Assembly: GCA_905479575.1 (NCBI GenBank) | Contig: CAJQNB010000029.1 | Coordinates: 18,523 to 82,522, forward strand | Direction of reading: 5' to 3' | Source of the DNA: an uncultured Pseudophaeobacter sp. | GTDB taxonomy: Bacteria; Pseudomonadota; Alphaproteobacteria; Rhodobacterales; Rhodobacteraceae | DNA: 64,000 nucleotides | Shown here: positions 53,966 through 64,000 of the stretch, in pieces | Layout: the number at the start of each line of letters is the position of its first letter | How positions within the stretch are numbered: the first letter of the stretch is position 1 | The notes under the pieces: model-generated | Told to the model about the DNA's origin: nothing | The model's input: the letters and a program-made list of their open reading frames with translations, nothing else | Database searches by the model: none | Made by a program: the position numbers and the translations under genes

Positions 53966-55036
53966 ATGAAACTCAGCGATTTTGATTTTGACCTGCCCGA
54001 AGATTTGATTGCCACCCGCCCGGCTTCGCCGCGCAGCGCGGCGCGATTACTGGTGGCCACGCCGGATCAGCTGACCGATGGTCATATGGCGGATCTTGTT
54101 GACCTGTTGCAGCCTGGCGACCGGTTGGTGTTGAACGACACCAAGGTCATCCCTGCACGGCTTTCCGGCCTGCGCCATCGCGACACCGCCCAGGGCAAAA
54201 TGGCCGCCAAGGTCGAAGTGACGCTGTTGGATCCCAAGGCTGATGGCAGTTGGTCCGCCTTGTTGAAGCCGCTCAAGAAGGTCAAGCTCGGCGAGGTCGT
54301 GGTGTTTTCCGAGGCGCTATCAGCTGAACTGGTTGCCGTCGCGGACGGGCAGGGGCAGTTGCGGTTCAACCTGACGGGCGATGATTTTGACGCGGCCCTT
54401 AATGCGGCGGGTGCGATGCCGCTGCCGCCCTATATTGCCGCCAAACGATCCGCTGATGATCAGGACAAAGAAGACTACCAGACCGTCTGGGCCCGCCATT
54501 CTGGTGCGGTCGCCGCGCCGACGGCCTCTTTGCATTTTGACCAGGCGCTGCTGGCGGCGCTCACCGCCAAGGGGGTGCAGTTCACCTATGTGACCCTGCA
54601 TGTGGGCGCAGGCACCTTTTTGCCGGTTAAGGTCGAAGATGTGACCAGCCACAAGATGCATGCCGAATGGGGCCGGGTCAGCCCGCAGGCCGCGGCTGAG
54701 ATCGCCGCAACCAAAGCTGCGGGTGGCCGGGTCATTCCGGTGGGAACCACCGCCCTGCGCCTGATCGAGAGCGCAGCGCGTTCTGGTGCGGTGCAGCCCT
54801 GGGAGGGCGAGACGGATATCTTTATATATCCGGGATTTACCTTCCATGCAGCCGATGCCTTGATGACCAACTTTCACCTGCCAAAATCCACCTTGTTGAT
54901 GCTGATCTCGGCGCTGATGGGGCAGGAGCGGGTGCGCGAGATTTATGATCACGCGGTAAAAAGCGGCTATCGTTTCTTTTCTTATGGCGATGGGTCGCTT
55001 TTATTGCCCCAAGAGACGAATACCGTGCAGAAGTGA
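53966..55036 (+). CDS. queA: S-adenosylmethionine:tRNA ribosyltransferase-isomerase
   Basis: This 356-residue cytosolic enzyme begins [20 protein letters not shown]. Family signatures are [60 protein letters not shown] and [19 protein letters not shown]. It converts 7-aminomethyl-7-deazaguanine in tRNA to epoxyqueuosine. It begins 77 bp after the AsmA-like gene. Confidence 0.97.
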   Translation: MKLSDFDFDLPEDLIATRPASPRSAARLLVATPDQLTDGHMADLVDLLQPGDRLVLNDTKVIPARLSGLRHRDTAQGKMAAKVEVTLLDPKADGSWSALLKPLKKVKLGEVVVFSEALSAELVAVADGQGQLRFNLTGDDFDAALNAAGAMPLPPYIAAKRSADDQDKEDYQTVWARHSGAVAAPTASLHFDQALLAALTAKGVQFTYVTLHVGAGTFLPVKVEDVTSHKMHAEWGRVSPQAAAEIAATKAAGGRVIPVGTTALRLIESAARSGAVQPWEGETDIFIYPGFTFHAADALMTNFHLPKSTLLMLISALMGQERVREIYDHAVKSGYRFFSYGDGSLLLPQETNTVQK

Positions 55037-55228
55037 TGCAAATGACGGTAGACAAGCGCGGCTAGTTTCCGCACTGATGTAAGCCGGAAAACGCACATCA
55101 TTCGCCATCAATCGCAACCGACACCCGCCTTTGGTTACAAAGGCACCCCGTCAACAACATCAGACGGGCAAGGGCCTCTGTTACATTTGTTTCAGGGACA
55201 CTTGCCCAACGGTAAAGGAGACATCGCA

Positions 55229-56503
55229 ATGCTGCAGGTTTTGTCGAGCGCTTGGGCGCTACTCTTGGGCATGGGCATGCTGATGATCGGCAATGGCATG
55301 CAGGGCACCATTCTTGGGGTGCGGGGTGCCATGGAGGGGTTTTCGACCCTGCAGATGTCTTTTGTGATGTCGGCCTATTTTGTCGGCTTTCTGGGCGGGT
55401 CACGCCTGGCGCCAGAGATGATCCGCCGCGTTGGTCATGTGCGGGTCTTTGCGGCGCTGGCCTCGCTGATCTCGGCGGTCATGATCCTGTATCCTGCGGT
55501 GGCCAATCCCATTGCATGGATGCTGGGGCGGGCGCTGATCGGGTTTTGCTTTTCTGGCGTGTATGTCACAGCGGAAAGCTGGCTCAACAATGCCTCTGAC
55601 AATGCCAACCGGGGCAAGGCGCTGTCGCTTTATATGATCGTGCAGACGATGGGCATCGTTGCGGCTCAGGCGCTGATGTTGGTGGGGGATCCGGCAGGAT
55701 ATGAGACCTTTGTTATTGCCTCGGTGGTGATCTCGGTCTCGTTTGCGCCAATTTTGCTGTCGATTTCCCCAACTCCGGCCTTTGACACCACAAAACCCAT
55801 GTCGCTGCGTGAGCTGATGAATGTCTCGCCGCTGGGCTGCGTTGGTATGTTTTTGCTGGGGGGCGTCTTTTCGGCTCAGTTTGGCATGAGCGCGGTCTAT
55901 GCCGCTGAGGCTGGGCTGACCCTGTCGCAGATCTCCATTTTTATTGCCACCTTCTATATCGGTGCCATTGTCCTGCAATATCCGCTGGGCTGGATGTCAG
56001 ACTGGATGGACCGTCGGGTTCTGGTTCTTGTGGTCTCGGCTCTGGGCGGCGGGGCTGCGCTCATGGGGATGATGATGGGCGGGTCGTACAGCTTTTTGTT
56101 GCTGGCCGCCTTCTTTATCGGTGGCATGTCCAACCCGCTGTATTCGCTGCTGATCGCCCATACCAATGACTATCTGGAGCACGATGATATGGCGGCGGCC
56201 TCTGGCGGGCTGGTGTTCATCAACGGCTTGGGCGCCATTGCCGGGCCGGTGATCACCGGCTGGATCATGAGCGATGCAGTCTTTGGTCCGTCGGGATATT
56301 TCCTGTTCATGGCGGTGTTGCTGATCGCCCTCGCAGTCTATGCGCTGTATCGCACCACACAGCGGGCAGCGATTCCCGCGGACGAAACCGGGATTATGTC
56401 ACCAATGACACCCAGCGGTTCTCCTGTGGTGGTGGAGTTTGCGCAGGAATATGCCATTGAGACCGAGATTGAGGAGCAAGAAGCCGCCAGCGAGGCCGGC
56501 TGA
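55229..56503 (+). CDS. MFS transporter (YcaD-like)
   Basis: This 424-residue membrane protein with 12 predicted helices begins MLQVLSSAWALLLGMGMLMI. Features are the loop 2-3 signature GGSRLAPEMIRRVGHVRVFA, the helix 5 stretch YVTAESWLNNASDNANRGKA and the second-half loop GWMSDWMDRRVLV. These match the YcaD-like branch of the major facilitator superfamily. The substrate is unknown. ATG 55229 follows AAAGGAGACATC. The C-terminus has an acidic cytoplasmic tail. Confidence 0.9.
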   Translation: MLQVLSSAWALLLGMGMLMIGNGMQGTILGVRGAMEGFSTLQMSFVMSAYFVGFLGGSRLAPEMIRRVGHVRVFAALASLISAVMILYPAVANPIAWMLGRALIGFCFSGVYVTAESWLNNASDNANRGKALSLYMIVQTMGIVAAQALMLVGDPAGYETFVIASVVISVSFAPILLSISPTPAFDTTKPMSLRELMNVSPLGCVGMFLLGGVFSAQFGMSAVYAAEAGLTLSQISIFIATFYIGAIVLQYPLGWMSDWMDRRVLVLVVSALGGGAALMGMMMGGSYSFLLLAAFFIGGMSNPLYSLLIAHTNDYLEHDDMAAASGGLVFINGLGAIAGPVITGWIMSDAVFGPSGYFLFMAVLLIALAVYALYRTTQRAAIPADETGIMSPMTPSGSPVVVEFAQEYAIETEIEEQEAASEAG

Positions 56504-56642
56504 TTGCGCTAACCCTATGGCTCTGTGAGGAATATTTCAGCAAACGGTCCTAAATGTTGCAAATAGTGACCTAACGTCGCTTGTAAACATCATGCAAAAT
56601 GGTCTGAAGTGAACCTAGGTATTAATACGTGGAGATGGACCA

Positions 56643-57221
56643 ATGTACGGGCCCGAAGATATCCTGAAGTTCTGGTTGGATGAAGTTGGCGAAAAAGGTT
56701 GGTATCTCAGCGATGAGGCGCTGGATGAGACCATTACAACGCGGTTCAAGGAGACCTGGGACGCCGCCTGTGAGGGTAAGTTTTCCCTGTGGCTGACCTA
56801 TCCGTCTGGGACATTGGCCTATATCATCTTGATGGATCAGTTCCCGCGCAACATGTTTCGCGGCACTGGCGCGGCGTTCCGTTCTGATCGTATGGCACTT
56901 AGTGCGGCCAAGAACGCCATCCAGAGAAAATGGGATATGAAGATTGACGAACCGGCGCGTCAGTTTTTTTACATGCCGTTGATGCATTCCGAAAACCTTT
57001 GCGATCAGGAGCGTTGTGTGCGCCTGATGAAGGAACGGATGCCCGAAAGCGGCGAGTCCAATATGTTGCACGCCCGTGCCCACCGGGAAGTGATCCGCCT
57101 ATTTGGACGCTTCCCCTACCGCAACGAGGCATTGCTGCGCCACAGTACCGAACCTGAACGTGACTACGTGAGTGGCGGTGGTTATGGTGCCACCGTGCGG
57201 AACCTGCAGGCGACGGGCTAA
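56643..57221 (+). CDS. DUF924 family protein
   Basis: This 192-residue protein begins MYGPEDILKFWLDEVGEKGW behind GGAGATGGA. The helical DUF924 motif set is clear: RFKETWDAACEGKFSLWLTY, ILMDQFPRNMFRGTGAAFRS, FFYMPLMHSE and LFGRFPYRNEALLR. The family resembles tetratricopeptide-like helical proteins; its function is unknown. Confidence 0.9.
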   Translation: MYGPEDILKFWLDEVGEKGWYLSDEALDETITTRFKETWDAACEGKFSLWLTYPSGTLAYIILMDQFPRNMFRGTGAAFRSDRMALSAAKNAIQRKWDMKIDEPARQFFYMPLMHSENLCDQERCVRLMKERMPESGESNMLHARAHREVIRLFGRFPYRNEALLRHSTEPERDYVSGGGYGATVRNLQATG

Positions 57222-57343
57222 GGCGTCAAGGCTTGGGGGGCCGCGCTTGCGTTGCTCCCGGCCTTTGGGCGCGCGGGCATCTGGCCCCAACGCTTGCCCC
57301 TTGCAGGGGTGTCACTGTTTGCCTGTGCCTGGGTCTTGGGGTG

Positions 57344-57775
57344 TTAGTGCAACAGCGCTGCAGAACTTGGGCGGCAGCTCTCAAGCTGCGGCAGGTGTGC
57401 GGCGATCTGATTTGAAAAAGCCTGCGCCGTAGTCTTGACCGCCGCTGTGACCACCTGCGCCGGCAGTTCACTGATGGACTTGGTTTCTTCTTTCAGTCCT
57501 GTCAGCTGCTCTTCCAATCTGGCGAGCCGCAACCGCATCTCTGTACTGTCCGGGGTGTCAGATTGGCTCAGGGCCAGGTTCAAGGCTGAAATTTCCTCAT
57601 TCATCCTTTGCAACTGGGTCTGAACCGGCACAAAACGCGTGCCGATTTCTCCCAAACGATCTGCCACATCATGGGCCGAGGCAAAGAGTTGCCAGCCCAG
57701 GAACAGGCAGAGCGCCAACAACAGCAGTGTGGCATTCAGCAGGGCTTTGATGAGGTCAAAAACAGTCTTCGTCAT
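57344..57775 (-). CDS. Membrane-anchored coiled-coil protein
   Basis: This 143-residue protein begins MTKTVFDLIKALLNATLLLL, with one TM helix (about 10-33) followed by a coiled coil (about 45-110: RLGEIGTRFVPVQTQLQRMN, RLRLARLEEQLTGLKEETKS). It is not recognised as a named family. It is transcribed opposite to lpd from the shared 239-bp region that carries the lpd operator. Confidence 0.65.
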   Translation of the reverse strand: MTKTVFDLIKALLNATLLLLALCLFLGWQLFASAHDVADRLGEIGTRFVPVQTQLQRMNEEISALNLALSQSDTPDSTEMRLRLARLEEQLTGLKEETKSISELPAQVVTAAVKTTAQAFSNQIAAHLPQLESCRPSSAALLH

Positions 57776-57964
57776 CGAATGGGATCACTTTACGATTCTA
57801 GCGGAAATTGCGGGTAGTATAGGCGAAGTTGCAGGGCTATGATTCCGCAAAGATAAAAAGCCCCGGCGCCTGTGCCTTTTTCCGCAGGGAAAAGGTTGGG
57901 CGGCGGGTGTTTGGCGCTTACCTTCATGTGAGCCCTGACTGAGTGTTTGCAGTTCTTCTGAAAG

Positions 57965-57982
57965 TAGTTTAACGGTAAACTA
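57965..57982. promoter_or_regulatory. Palindromic operator upstream of lpd
   Basis: TAGTTTA-ACGG-TAAACTA has the same 7-base arms and spacing as the site in front of pdhA. It lies 33 bp upstream of the lpd ATG. Confidence 0.7.
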
Positions 57983-58014
57983 AATTATGTTGATCCTTTT
58001 GGTGAGGGAAGACC

Positions 58015-59409
58015 ATGGCCGCAGAAACCTATGATGTCATCGTAATCGGCGCCGGACCGGGGGGCTATGTCGCCGCTATTCGCTCGGCGCAGCTGGGGCT
58101 CAAGACCGCGATCATTGAGCGCGAGAACCTGGGCGGCATCTGCCTGAACTGGGGCTGCATTCCAACCAAGGCGCTGTTGCGCTCTTCTGAGGTGTTTCAT
58201 CTGATGGAGCGGGCCAAGGAATTTGGCCTGGGCGCGGACAACATCACCTATGATCTTGATGCCGTCGTCAAACGCTCACGCGGGGTGGCCAAACAGCTGT
58301 CTTCTGGCATTGGCCATTTGATGAAGAAGAATAAGATCACCGTGGTAATGGGCGAAGCGACGATCCCTGCCAAGGGTAAGGTCAGCGTTAAAACGGATAA
58401 GGGCACCGAGGAGCTGAGCGCCAAGAACATCATCCTGGCCACCGGCGCACGCGCACGGGAATTGCCCGGCCTCGAAGGCGATGGCGATCGGGTCTGGACC
58501 TACCGGGATGCCCTGGTGCCGCCGCGGATGCCGAAACGCCTGCTGGTCATCGGATCTGGCGCAATCGGAATTGAATTTGCAAGCTTTTACAACACTTTGG
58601 GCGCCGATACTACGGTTGTTGAAGTGATGGACCGGGTGTTGCCGGTGGAAGACGAGGAAATCTCGGCCTTTGCCAGGAAGGCCTTTGTCAAACAGGGCAT
58701 GAAGATCATGGAAAAAGCCATGGTCAAACAGCTGGACCGTGGCAAGGATACCGTCACCGCGCATATTGAAAGCGGCGGCAAGGTTGAAAAGGTCGACTTT
58801 GACACGGTGATCTCTGCCGTGGGCATTGTCGGCAATGTCGAAGGTCTGGGGTTGGAGGCGCTTGGCGTCAAGATCGACCGCACCCATGTGGTGACGGATG
58901 CCTACTGCCGTACCGGGGTTGAGGGGCTTTATGCCATTGGCGATATCGCCGGCGCCCCCTGGTTGGCCCATAAGGCAAGCCATGAAGGCGTTATGGTGGC
59001 GGATCTGATCGGTGGCAAACATGCCCATCCGGTGAAACCCGAAAGCATCGCAGGCTGCACCTATTGTCAGCCACAAGTGGCCAGTGTCGGCTATACCGAG
59101 GCAAAGGCCAAAGAGCTGGGCTATGATATCAAAGTGGGTCGTTTTCCCTTTATCGGCAATGGCAAAGCCATCGCACTGGGCGAGGCTGAGGGCATGGTTA
59201 AAACTGTGTTTGACGCCAAGACCGGCGAGCTGCTGGGGGCCCATATGGTTGGTGCAGAAGTCACCGAGCTGATCCAGGGCTATGTGGTTGGCCGCCAGTT
59301 GGAAACCACCGAAGAAGACCTGATGAACACCGTCTTCCCGCATCCCACCCTGAGCGAGATGATGCATGAAAGCGTGCTCGACGCTTTTGATCGTGTCATT
59401 CACATGTAG
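58015..59409 (+). CDS. lpd: Dihydrolipoyl dehydrogenase (E3)
   Basis: This 464-residue flavoprotein begins MAAETYDVIVIGAGPGGYVA (FAD-binding GxGxxG). The redox-active disulfide is Cys43/Cys48 in GGICLNWGCIP, the NAD-binding motif is VIGSGAIGIEFASFY, and the interface ends with the FPHPTLSEMMHE active-site His-Glu pair. It reoxidises lipoamide for pyruvate and 2-oxoglutarate dehydrogenases. It is not next to sucA/B or pdh, but the shared palindrome with pdhA suggests it serves mainly PDH. The ATG follows GGTGAGGGAAG. Confidence 0.97.
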   Translation: MAAETYDVIVIGAGPGGYVAAIRSAQLGLKTAIIERENLGGICLNWGCIPTKALLRSSEVFHLMERAKEFGLGADNITYDLDAVVKRSRGVAKQLSSGIGHLMKKNKITVVMGEATIPAKGKVSVKTDKGTEELSAKNIILATGARARELPGLEGDGDRVWTYRDALVPPRMPKRLLVIGSGAIGIEFASFYNTLGADTTVVEVMDRVLPVEDEEISAFARKAFVKQGMKIMEKAMVKQLDRGKDTVTAHIESGGKVEKVDFDTVISAVGIVGNVEGLGLEALGVKIDRTHVVTDAYCRTGVEGLYAIGDIAGAPWLAHKASHEGVMVADLIGGKHAHPVKPESIAGCTYCQPQVASVGYTEAKAKELGYDIKVGRFPFIGNGKAIALGEAEGMVKTVFDAKTGELLGAHMVGAEVTELIQGYVVGRQLETTEEDLMNTVFPHPTLSEMMHESVLDAFDRVIHM

Positions 59410-59871
59410 CCTGGTGGCTCATTATTTGGCCTAATATTCGACCTGTTGCCGAGTGTAGTGGCTGGGCGGTCTAATTAAGGTTACACCATTGCCGCGCGTC
59501 CCCTTTGGGGCGCGCGTTTTGGTATGCGCATCAGGCTGCGCCCAAACCCATCGCTAAAATCTGCCTCAAGCTTTCTGAGAAAACCTTAATCAAGGTGCCG
59601 CTCCCGCCTCATTCTGCGCGCCATTCTGCGCCAGCCTGCTGCGGCGGGCACTGGAATGTGAGGGACAAATGGTAATTGGGGGCAAACAATTGAGTTTTGA
59701 ACGGGTATCAAACAGGGCCCTCTCCACGGTCCTTGCGATTTTGGGCCTCTCCAGGCGACCCCACTGTGAAAAGATGGCGCTGCTGCGGATCTGGCACTCA
59801 GAGGTTGCACAGTCTAAAGGTGAGCTTTAGGGCGGCCCGGTCGTTGCCCGAAACCAAAGGGGCAGGGCGCA
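59410..59871. other. lpd-MFS intergenic region
   Basis: These 462 bases hold the lpd terminator (59493-59520) and no convincing gene. A 53-codon frame from ATG 59670 to 59831 exists but has no ribosome site and no recognisable features. Confidence 0.55.
59493..59520 (+). terminator. Terminator of lpd
   Basis: CGCGCG-T-CCCC pairs with GGGG-CGCGCG around TTT, with one bulged T, followed by TTTT. Confidence 0.75.
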
Positions 59872-61047
59872 ATGGCAGCAAAGCCGATCACAACCCGGTG
59901 GCCACTGATCTTTGCCATCTGGGCAGCAGGTTTGGGGGTGGCGGCGCAATACGGTAAAATCAGTGTGATTTTTGACCGTATGGGTCTGCTGTACCCGGAC
60001 GCCGGGGCGTCGCTTGGCTTTACCGTATCGCTGGTGGGTATTGTTGGTATTTTCTTTGGTCTGGTTGCGGGATTGTTTGTCAGCTCCGTTGGCTATCGGC
60101 GCAGCCTGGTTTGGGCGCTGTGGATCGGTGCCGGCATGTCTGCACTGCAGGCGCTGCATTTGCCCTTTGGCCTGTTTCTTGTCAGTCGCCTGATCGAAGG
60201 GCTGTCACATCTGAGCGTTGTCGTCGCTGGGCCTACACTGATTGCGGCGCTCAGCTCTGACCGGGACCGTGGGCTGGCGATGACCCTGTGGAGCACGTTT
60301 TTTGGCGTCGCCTTTACTCTGCTTGCCTGGTTTGGCCTGCCGCTGGTGGCGGGGTTTGGCCTGTTGTCACTGTTTGCGGCCCATGGGCTAATCATGGCGG
60401 GGCTGGCGTTGTGGTTGGGCAGGGCGCTGCGGGATGTGCCTGTGCCACCGCGTGCCAAACTCCCGGCCCTGCGAGACCTGCCGGGGCTGCATCTGCCGGT
60501 CTATCGCTCGCCCTGGAAGGTGGCGCCAGCTGCGGGGTGGTTGTTCTATACCTGCTGTTTTGTCTCTATCCTGACGGTGATCCCGCCCTATATCGCAGCG
60601 GAGCAGCGCGGCTATGTGCTGGGCGCCATGCCTCTGGCCAGTATTGCCTCCTCGATGTTTTTAGGGGTCTTTTTGTTGCGCCACTTTGCAGCCGTGAAGG
60701 TGGCGCAGCTGGGTTTTGTGTTGTCTGCCTGCGGGGTGCTGTGGCTGTGGCTGCAGCCCGGTGATCCGCTGGCCTGTCTGGCCCTGGCAGCCGCAATGGG
60801 GCTGGTGCAGGGGGGCTCCTTTGCTGCGGTGCCGCAGTTGACCCTAAAGGATGAGGATCGTGCCCAGGCGGGCGGTGTGCTGGCCCAGGCCGGCAATCTT
60901 GGCAATACCATTGGCACGCCTCTGATGGTACTGGCGCTTGGCCTGGCCGGGTTTTCGGGGCTGATGGCGGTTTTGCTGGTCCTGTTTCTGGGTGGGTTTC
61001 TTGTCCATCAGGGACTGGCCCAGATGCGGCGCCATCTGCCTGAATAG
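59872..61047 (+). CDS. MFS transporter
   Basis: This 391-residue protein with 12 predicted helices begins MAAKPITTRWPLIFAIWAAG. The helix 2-3 loop GLFVSSVGYRRSLVWALWIG and the following RLIEGLSHLSVVVAGPTLIA are typical of major facilitator proteins. Substrate and direction are unknown. It stands alone; uvrA follows 183 bp downstream. Confidence 0.87.
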   Translation: MAAKPITTRWPLIFAIWAAGLGVAAQYGKISVIFDRMGLLYPDAGASLGFTVSLVGIVGIFFGLVAGLFVSSVGYRRSLVWALWIGAGMSALQALHLPFGLFLVSRLIEGLSHLSVVVAGPTLIAALSSDRDRGLAMTLWSTFFGVAFTLLAWFGLPLVAGFGLLSLFAAHGLIMAGLALWLGRALRDVPVPPRAKLPALRDLPGLHLPVYRSPWKVAPAAGWLFYTCCFVSILTVIPPYIAAEQRGYVLGAMPLASIASSMFLGVFLLRHFAAVKVAQLGFVLSACGVLWLWLQPGDPLACLALAAAMGLVQGGSFAAVPQLTLKDEDRAQAGGVLAQAGNLGNTIGTPLMVLALGLAGFSGLMAVLLVLFLGGFLVHQGLAQMRRHLPE

Positions 61048-61113
61048 GGGGCCGCGCCACAAAATAGACCAGACCACCATATTTGGCGTGTTCTGACCAA
61101 AATGCAGGAAAAT

Positions 61114-61128
61114 GTTCCACTAACGTTC
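61114..61128. promoter_or_regulatory. SOS (LexA) box in front of uvrA
   Basis: GTTC CACTAAC GTTC matches the alphaproteobacterial LexA consensus GTTC-N7-GTTC exactly, 103 bp upstream of the uvrA start. Confidence 0.85.
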
Positions 61129-61230
61129 TCATTTTTCTATTGGAGTCTGGCGTCACATTGCCTATCTGTAGGGCGAAGACTGGCAGCGGCTTAATCCCGT
61201 GGGCGCCAGAGTATTTGGCACGAGGGCAGT

Positions 61231-64000
61231 ATGGCTGAGTTGAAATCCATCGAGGTGCGCGGCGCACGCGAACATAATCTCAAAAACATTGATGTGGATA
61301 TCCCTCGCGATGAGCTGGTGGTGATCACCGGCCTGTCTGGATCGGGGAAATCCTCATTGGCCTTTGATACCATCTACGCCGAGGGCCAGCGCCGCTATGT
61401 CGAAAGCCTGTCGGCCTATGCGCGGCAGTTCCTCGACATGATGGAAAAGCCGGATGTGGATCACATTTCCGGTCTCAGCCCGGCAATTTCCATCGAACAA
61501 AAGACCACCTCGAAAAACCCGCGCTCCACTGTCGGCACCGTGACCGAGATCTACGACTATCTGCGTCTGCTGTTTGCCCGGGCCGGAACGCCCTTTAGCC
61601 CCGCCACTGGTCTGCCCATCGAGGCCCAGCAGGTGCAGGATATGGTCGACCGGGTGATGGCGCTGGAGGAGGGCACCCGCGGCTTTTTGCTGGCGCCCAT
61701 CGTGCGTGACCGCAAGGGCGAGTACAAAAAGGAAATGCTGGAGCTGCGCAAGCAGGGCTTTCAGCGGGTCAAGATTGACGGTGAATTCTACGAACTGGAT
61801 GAGCCGCCAACCCTGGACAAGAAGTACCGCCATGACATTGATGTGGTTGTTGACCGGCTGGTGGTGCGCGAAGGTCTGGAAACCCGGTTGGCCGACAGCC
61901 TGCGCACCGCGTTGGATCTGGCCGACGGGATTGCCGTTCTGGAAACGGCCCCCCGTGAAGGTGAGCCTGAACGGCTGACCTTTAGCGAAAATTTTGCCTG
62001 TCCTGTCAGTGGTTTCACCATTCCCGAGATCGAACCACGGTTGTTTTCGTTCAATGCGCCTTTTGGCGCCTGTTCTGTCTGTGACGGGCTGGGGGTAGAG
62101 CTGTTCTTTGATGAACGTCTGGTGGTGCCGGACCAAAGTCTGAAAATCTATGACGGTGCGCTGGCGCCCTGGCGCAAAGGCAAATCGCCCTATTTCCTGC
62201 AAACCATCGAGGCCATCGCCAAACACTATGGGTTTAATAAGAACACCCAGTGGAAAGATCTGGATCCCAAGGTGCAGCAGGTATTCCTGCGCGGCTCTGG
62301 TGAGGAAGAAATCCCCTTCCGCTATGACGAAGGTGGCCGGGTGTATGAGGTCACCCGTGTCTTTGAAGGCGTCATTCCCAATATGGAACGGCGCTACCGC
62401 GAAACCGACAGCAACTGGATCCGCGAAGAATTCGAGCGTTACCAGAACAATCGCCCCTGTGGCGCCTGTGGTGGCTATCGTCTGCGCGAAGAGGCTCTGG
62501 CGGTGAAGATTGCCGGGGAACATGCGGGGCAGGTGGTACAGAAATCCATCCGCGAGGCGCTGGCCTGGATCGAAGATGTGCCCAACCATCTGAGCAAACA
62601 AAAACAAGAGATCGCCCGTGCCATCGTCAAAGAAATCCGCGAACGGCTTGGGTTTCTCAATAACGTCGGCTTGGAATACCTGAGCCTGTCGCGGGCCAGT
62701 GGCACCCTTTCGGGGGGTGAAAGTCAGCGTATTCGCCTGGCCAGCCAGATTGGCTCGGGCCTGACCGGGGTGCTTTATGTGCTGGATGAGCCCTCGATCG
62801 GTTTGCACCAGCGTGACAATGACCGGCTGATTACCACCCTGAAAAACCTGCGCGATCAGGGCAATACGGTGATCGTGGTGGAACATGACGAGGATATGAT
62901 CCGCCAGGCTGACTATGTTTTTGATATCGGTCCGGGGGCGGGCGTGCATGGTGGTGAAGTGGTCAGCCACGGCACTGCAGCGGAAGTCACCGCCGATGCG
63001 GCCTCCATTACCGGCCAGTATCTGGCTGGCGTGCGCGAAATCCCGGTGCCGGCCAAACGGCGCAAGGGCAACAAGAAAAAGCTGAAGGTGGTCAAGGCGA
63101 CCGGCAACAACCTAAAAAACGTCACGGCGGAATTCCCACTGGGCAAATTCTTGTGTGTGACCGGGGTCTCGGGCGGGGGGAAATCCACCCTGACCATTGA
63201 AACCCTGTTCAAAACCGCCTCGATGCGGCTGAATGGCGCCCGCCAGACACCGGCGCCTTGCGAAAGCATCAAGGGGCTGGAGCATCTGGATAAGGTAATC
63301 GACATCGACCAGCGCCCTATTGGCCGCACACCGCGGTCAAACCCGGCCACCTATACCGGTGCGTTCACCCCGATCCGTGATTGGTTTGCTGGTCTGCCAG
63401 AGGCCAAGACCCGCGGCTATAAACCGGGGCGGTTCTCCTTCAACGTCAAGGGCGGCCGCTGTGAGGCCTGTCAGGGCGACGGGGTCATCAAGATCGAGAT
63501 GCATTTCCTGCCGGACGTCTATGTGGAATGCGAAACCTGCAAGGGTGCACGCTATAACCGCGAGACACTGGAGGTGCGCTTTAAGGGTAAGAGCATCGCA
63601 GATGTGCTTGATATGACGGTAGAAGAAGCCCAGGCGTTTTTCCAGGCTGTGCCCTCGATCCGCGATAAGATGGACGCGCTGATGCGGGTTGGCCTGGGCT
63701 ATATTAAGGTCGGTCAGCAGGCCACAACCCTGTCCGGTGGTGAGGCGCAGCGGGTAAAACTGTCAAAAGAGCTGAGCAAACGCTCAACCGGGCGGACGCT
63801 GTATATTCTGGATGAACCCACCACAGGCCTGCATTTTGAGGATGTGAAAAAGCTGCTCGAAGTGCTGCATGAACTGGTTGATCAGGGCAATTCCGTGGTG
63901 GTGATCGAACACAACCTCGATGTGATCAAAACCGCCGACTGGATCATTGATATCGGCCCCGAAGGCGGTGACGGCGGTGGTGAGATCGTTGCCACCGGCA
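61231..64000 (+). CDS. uvrA: Excinuclease ABC subunit A, 3' end outside window
   Basis: The first 923 codons are visible, beginning [20 protein letters not shown]. Both ABC ATPase domains are present: Walker [17 protein letters not shown] and [17 protein letters not shown], signatures [11 protein letters not shown] and [11 protein letters not shown], Walker [13 protein letters not shown] and [12 protein letters not shown]. The second zinc finger is intact (CEACQGDG...CETCKGAR). In the first, the usual CxxC pair reads CPVSG, so only three of four Cys remain. UvrA detects DNA damage and loads UvrB. An SOS box lies upstream. Confidence 0.97.
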   Translation, partial: MAELKSIEVRGAREHNLKNIDVDIPRDELVVITGLSGSGKSSLAFDTIYAEGQRRYVESLSAYARQFLDMMEKPDVDHISGLSPAISIEQKTTSKNPRSTVGTVTEIYDYLRLLFARAGTPFSPATGLPIEAQQVQDMVDRVMALEEGTRGFLLAPIVRDRKGEYKKEMLELRKQGFQRVKIDGEFYELDEPPTLDKKYRHDIDVVVDRLVVREGLETRLADSLRTALDLADGIAVLETAPREGEPERLTFSENFACPVSGFTIPEIEPRLFSFNAPFGACSVCDGLGVELFFDERLVVPDQSLKIYDGALAPWRKGKSPYFLQTIEAIAKHYGFNKNTQWKDLDPKVQQVFLRGSGEEEIPFRYDEGGRVYEVTRVFEGVIPNMERRYRETDSNWIREEFERYQNNRPCGACGGYRLREEALAVKIAGEHAGQVVQKSIREALAWIEDVPNHLSKQKQEIARAIVKEIRERLGFLNNVGLEYLSLSRASGTLSGGESQRIRLASQIGSGLTGVLYVLDEPSIGLHQRDNDRLITTLKNLRDQGNTVIVVEHDEDMIRQADYVFDIGPGAGVHGGEVVSHGTAAEVTADAASITGQYLAGVREIPVPAKRRKGNKKKLKVVKATGNNLKNVTAEFPLGKFLCVTGVSGGGKSTLTIETLFKTASMRLNGARQTPAPCESIKGLEHLDKVIDIDQRPIGRTPRSNPATYTGAFTPIRDWFAGLPEAKTRGYKPGRFSFNVKGGRCEACQGDGVIKIEMHFLPDVYVECETCKGARYNRETLEVRFKGKSIADVLDMTVEEAQAFFQAVPSIRDKMDALMRVGLGYIKVGQQATTLSGGEAQRVKLSKELSKRSTGRTLYILDEPTTGLHFEDVKKLLEVLHELVDQGNSVVVIEHNLDVIKTADWIIDIGPEGGDGGGEIVATG

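Noticed and set aside
59670..59831. A 53-codon frame downstream of lpd
   Set aside because: It has no ribosome site, no recognisable motif, and composition like non-coding sequence.
61354..62970. A 538-codon open frame antisense to uvrA
   Set aside because: It lies wholly within uvrA, is composed of typical antisense residues and has no conserved motif.

Overview
The window is about 64 kb of chromosome from an alphaproteobacterium, almost certainly a marine Rhodobacteraceae (Roseobacter group). The main reasons are a complete RcGTA-type gene transfer agent (GTA) cluster next to cysE, the gene order fabD-fabG-acpP-fabF-mltG / GTA / cysE / pdhCBA-ftsB-pgk, perfect TTAA-N7-TTAA boxes of the CtrA type, a GTTC-N7-GTTC SOS box of the alphaproteobacterial type in front of uvrA, and GC-rich coding sequence. 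No rRNA, tRNA, insertion sequence or CRISPR array was seen.

Layout. 1-0.95 kb: the end of a phage-type lysis cassette (lysozyme, inner spanin, and an outer-spanin lipoprotein overlapping it in another frame). 1.3-2.4 kb: a porin gene interrupted by one in-frame TAG. 2.7-11.2 kb: trigger factor, a chemoreceptor with a duplicated sensor region, a periplasmic cyclic nucleotide phosphodiesterase, a lytic-transglycosylase-like lipoprotein, two glycine-zipper lipoprotein paralogues and a DUF2975/XRE pair. 11.3-12.6 kb: rpsF-rpsR-rplI. 13-16.2 kb: a CtrA-box gene, a YceI protein and a cytochrome b561-YceI fusion. 16.4-22.4 kb: fatty-acid synthesis genes with a diverged HisA-like barrel among them, then mltG.

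22.7-37.4 kb: the GTA structural cluster, with genes 1, 2, 3, 3.5, 4-10, 10.1 and 11-15 all open and mostly overlapping by 1-8 bp. It supplies packaging (1-2), portal, protease and capsid (3-5), connectors and tail (6-11) and the baseplate with a cell-wall peptidase (12-15). One more small gene is coupled to g15, and cysE follows.

38.7-43.4 kb: the pyruvate dehydrogenase genes pdhA-pdhB-orf-pdhC with ftsB upstream; lpd (E3) lies 15 kb away at 58 kb. The same palindrome, TAGTTTA-N4-TAAACTA, sits in front of both pdhA and lpd, which suggests one regulator for the whole complex. 43.6-50.4 kb: pgk, two overlapping cyclophilins, bactofilin with an overlapping LytM/M23 protein, a DUF455 ferritin-like protein and Bcp. 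50.5-64 kb: a large AsmA-like protein, queA, two MFS transporters, a DUF924 protein, lpd and the first 923 codons of uvrA.

Most of the window is ordinary core genome. The points most worth following up are the shared pdh/lpd operator, the porin nonsense codon, the uncharacterised gene inside the pdh operon, the GTA promoter and intercistronic hairpin, the HisA-like protein in the fab cluster and the two CtrA boxes.
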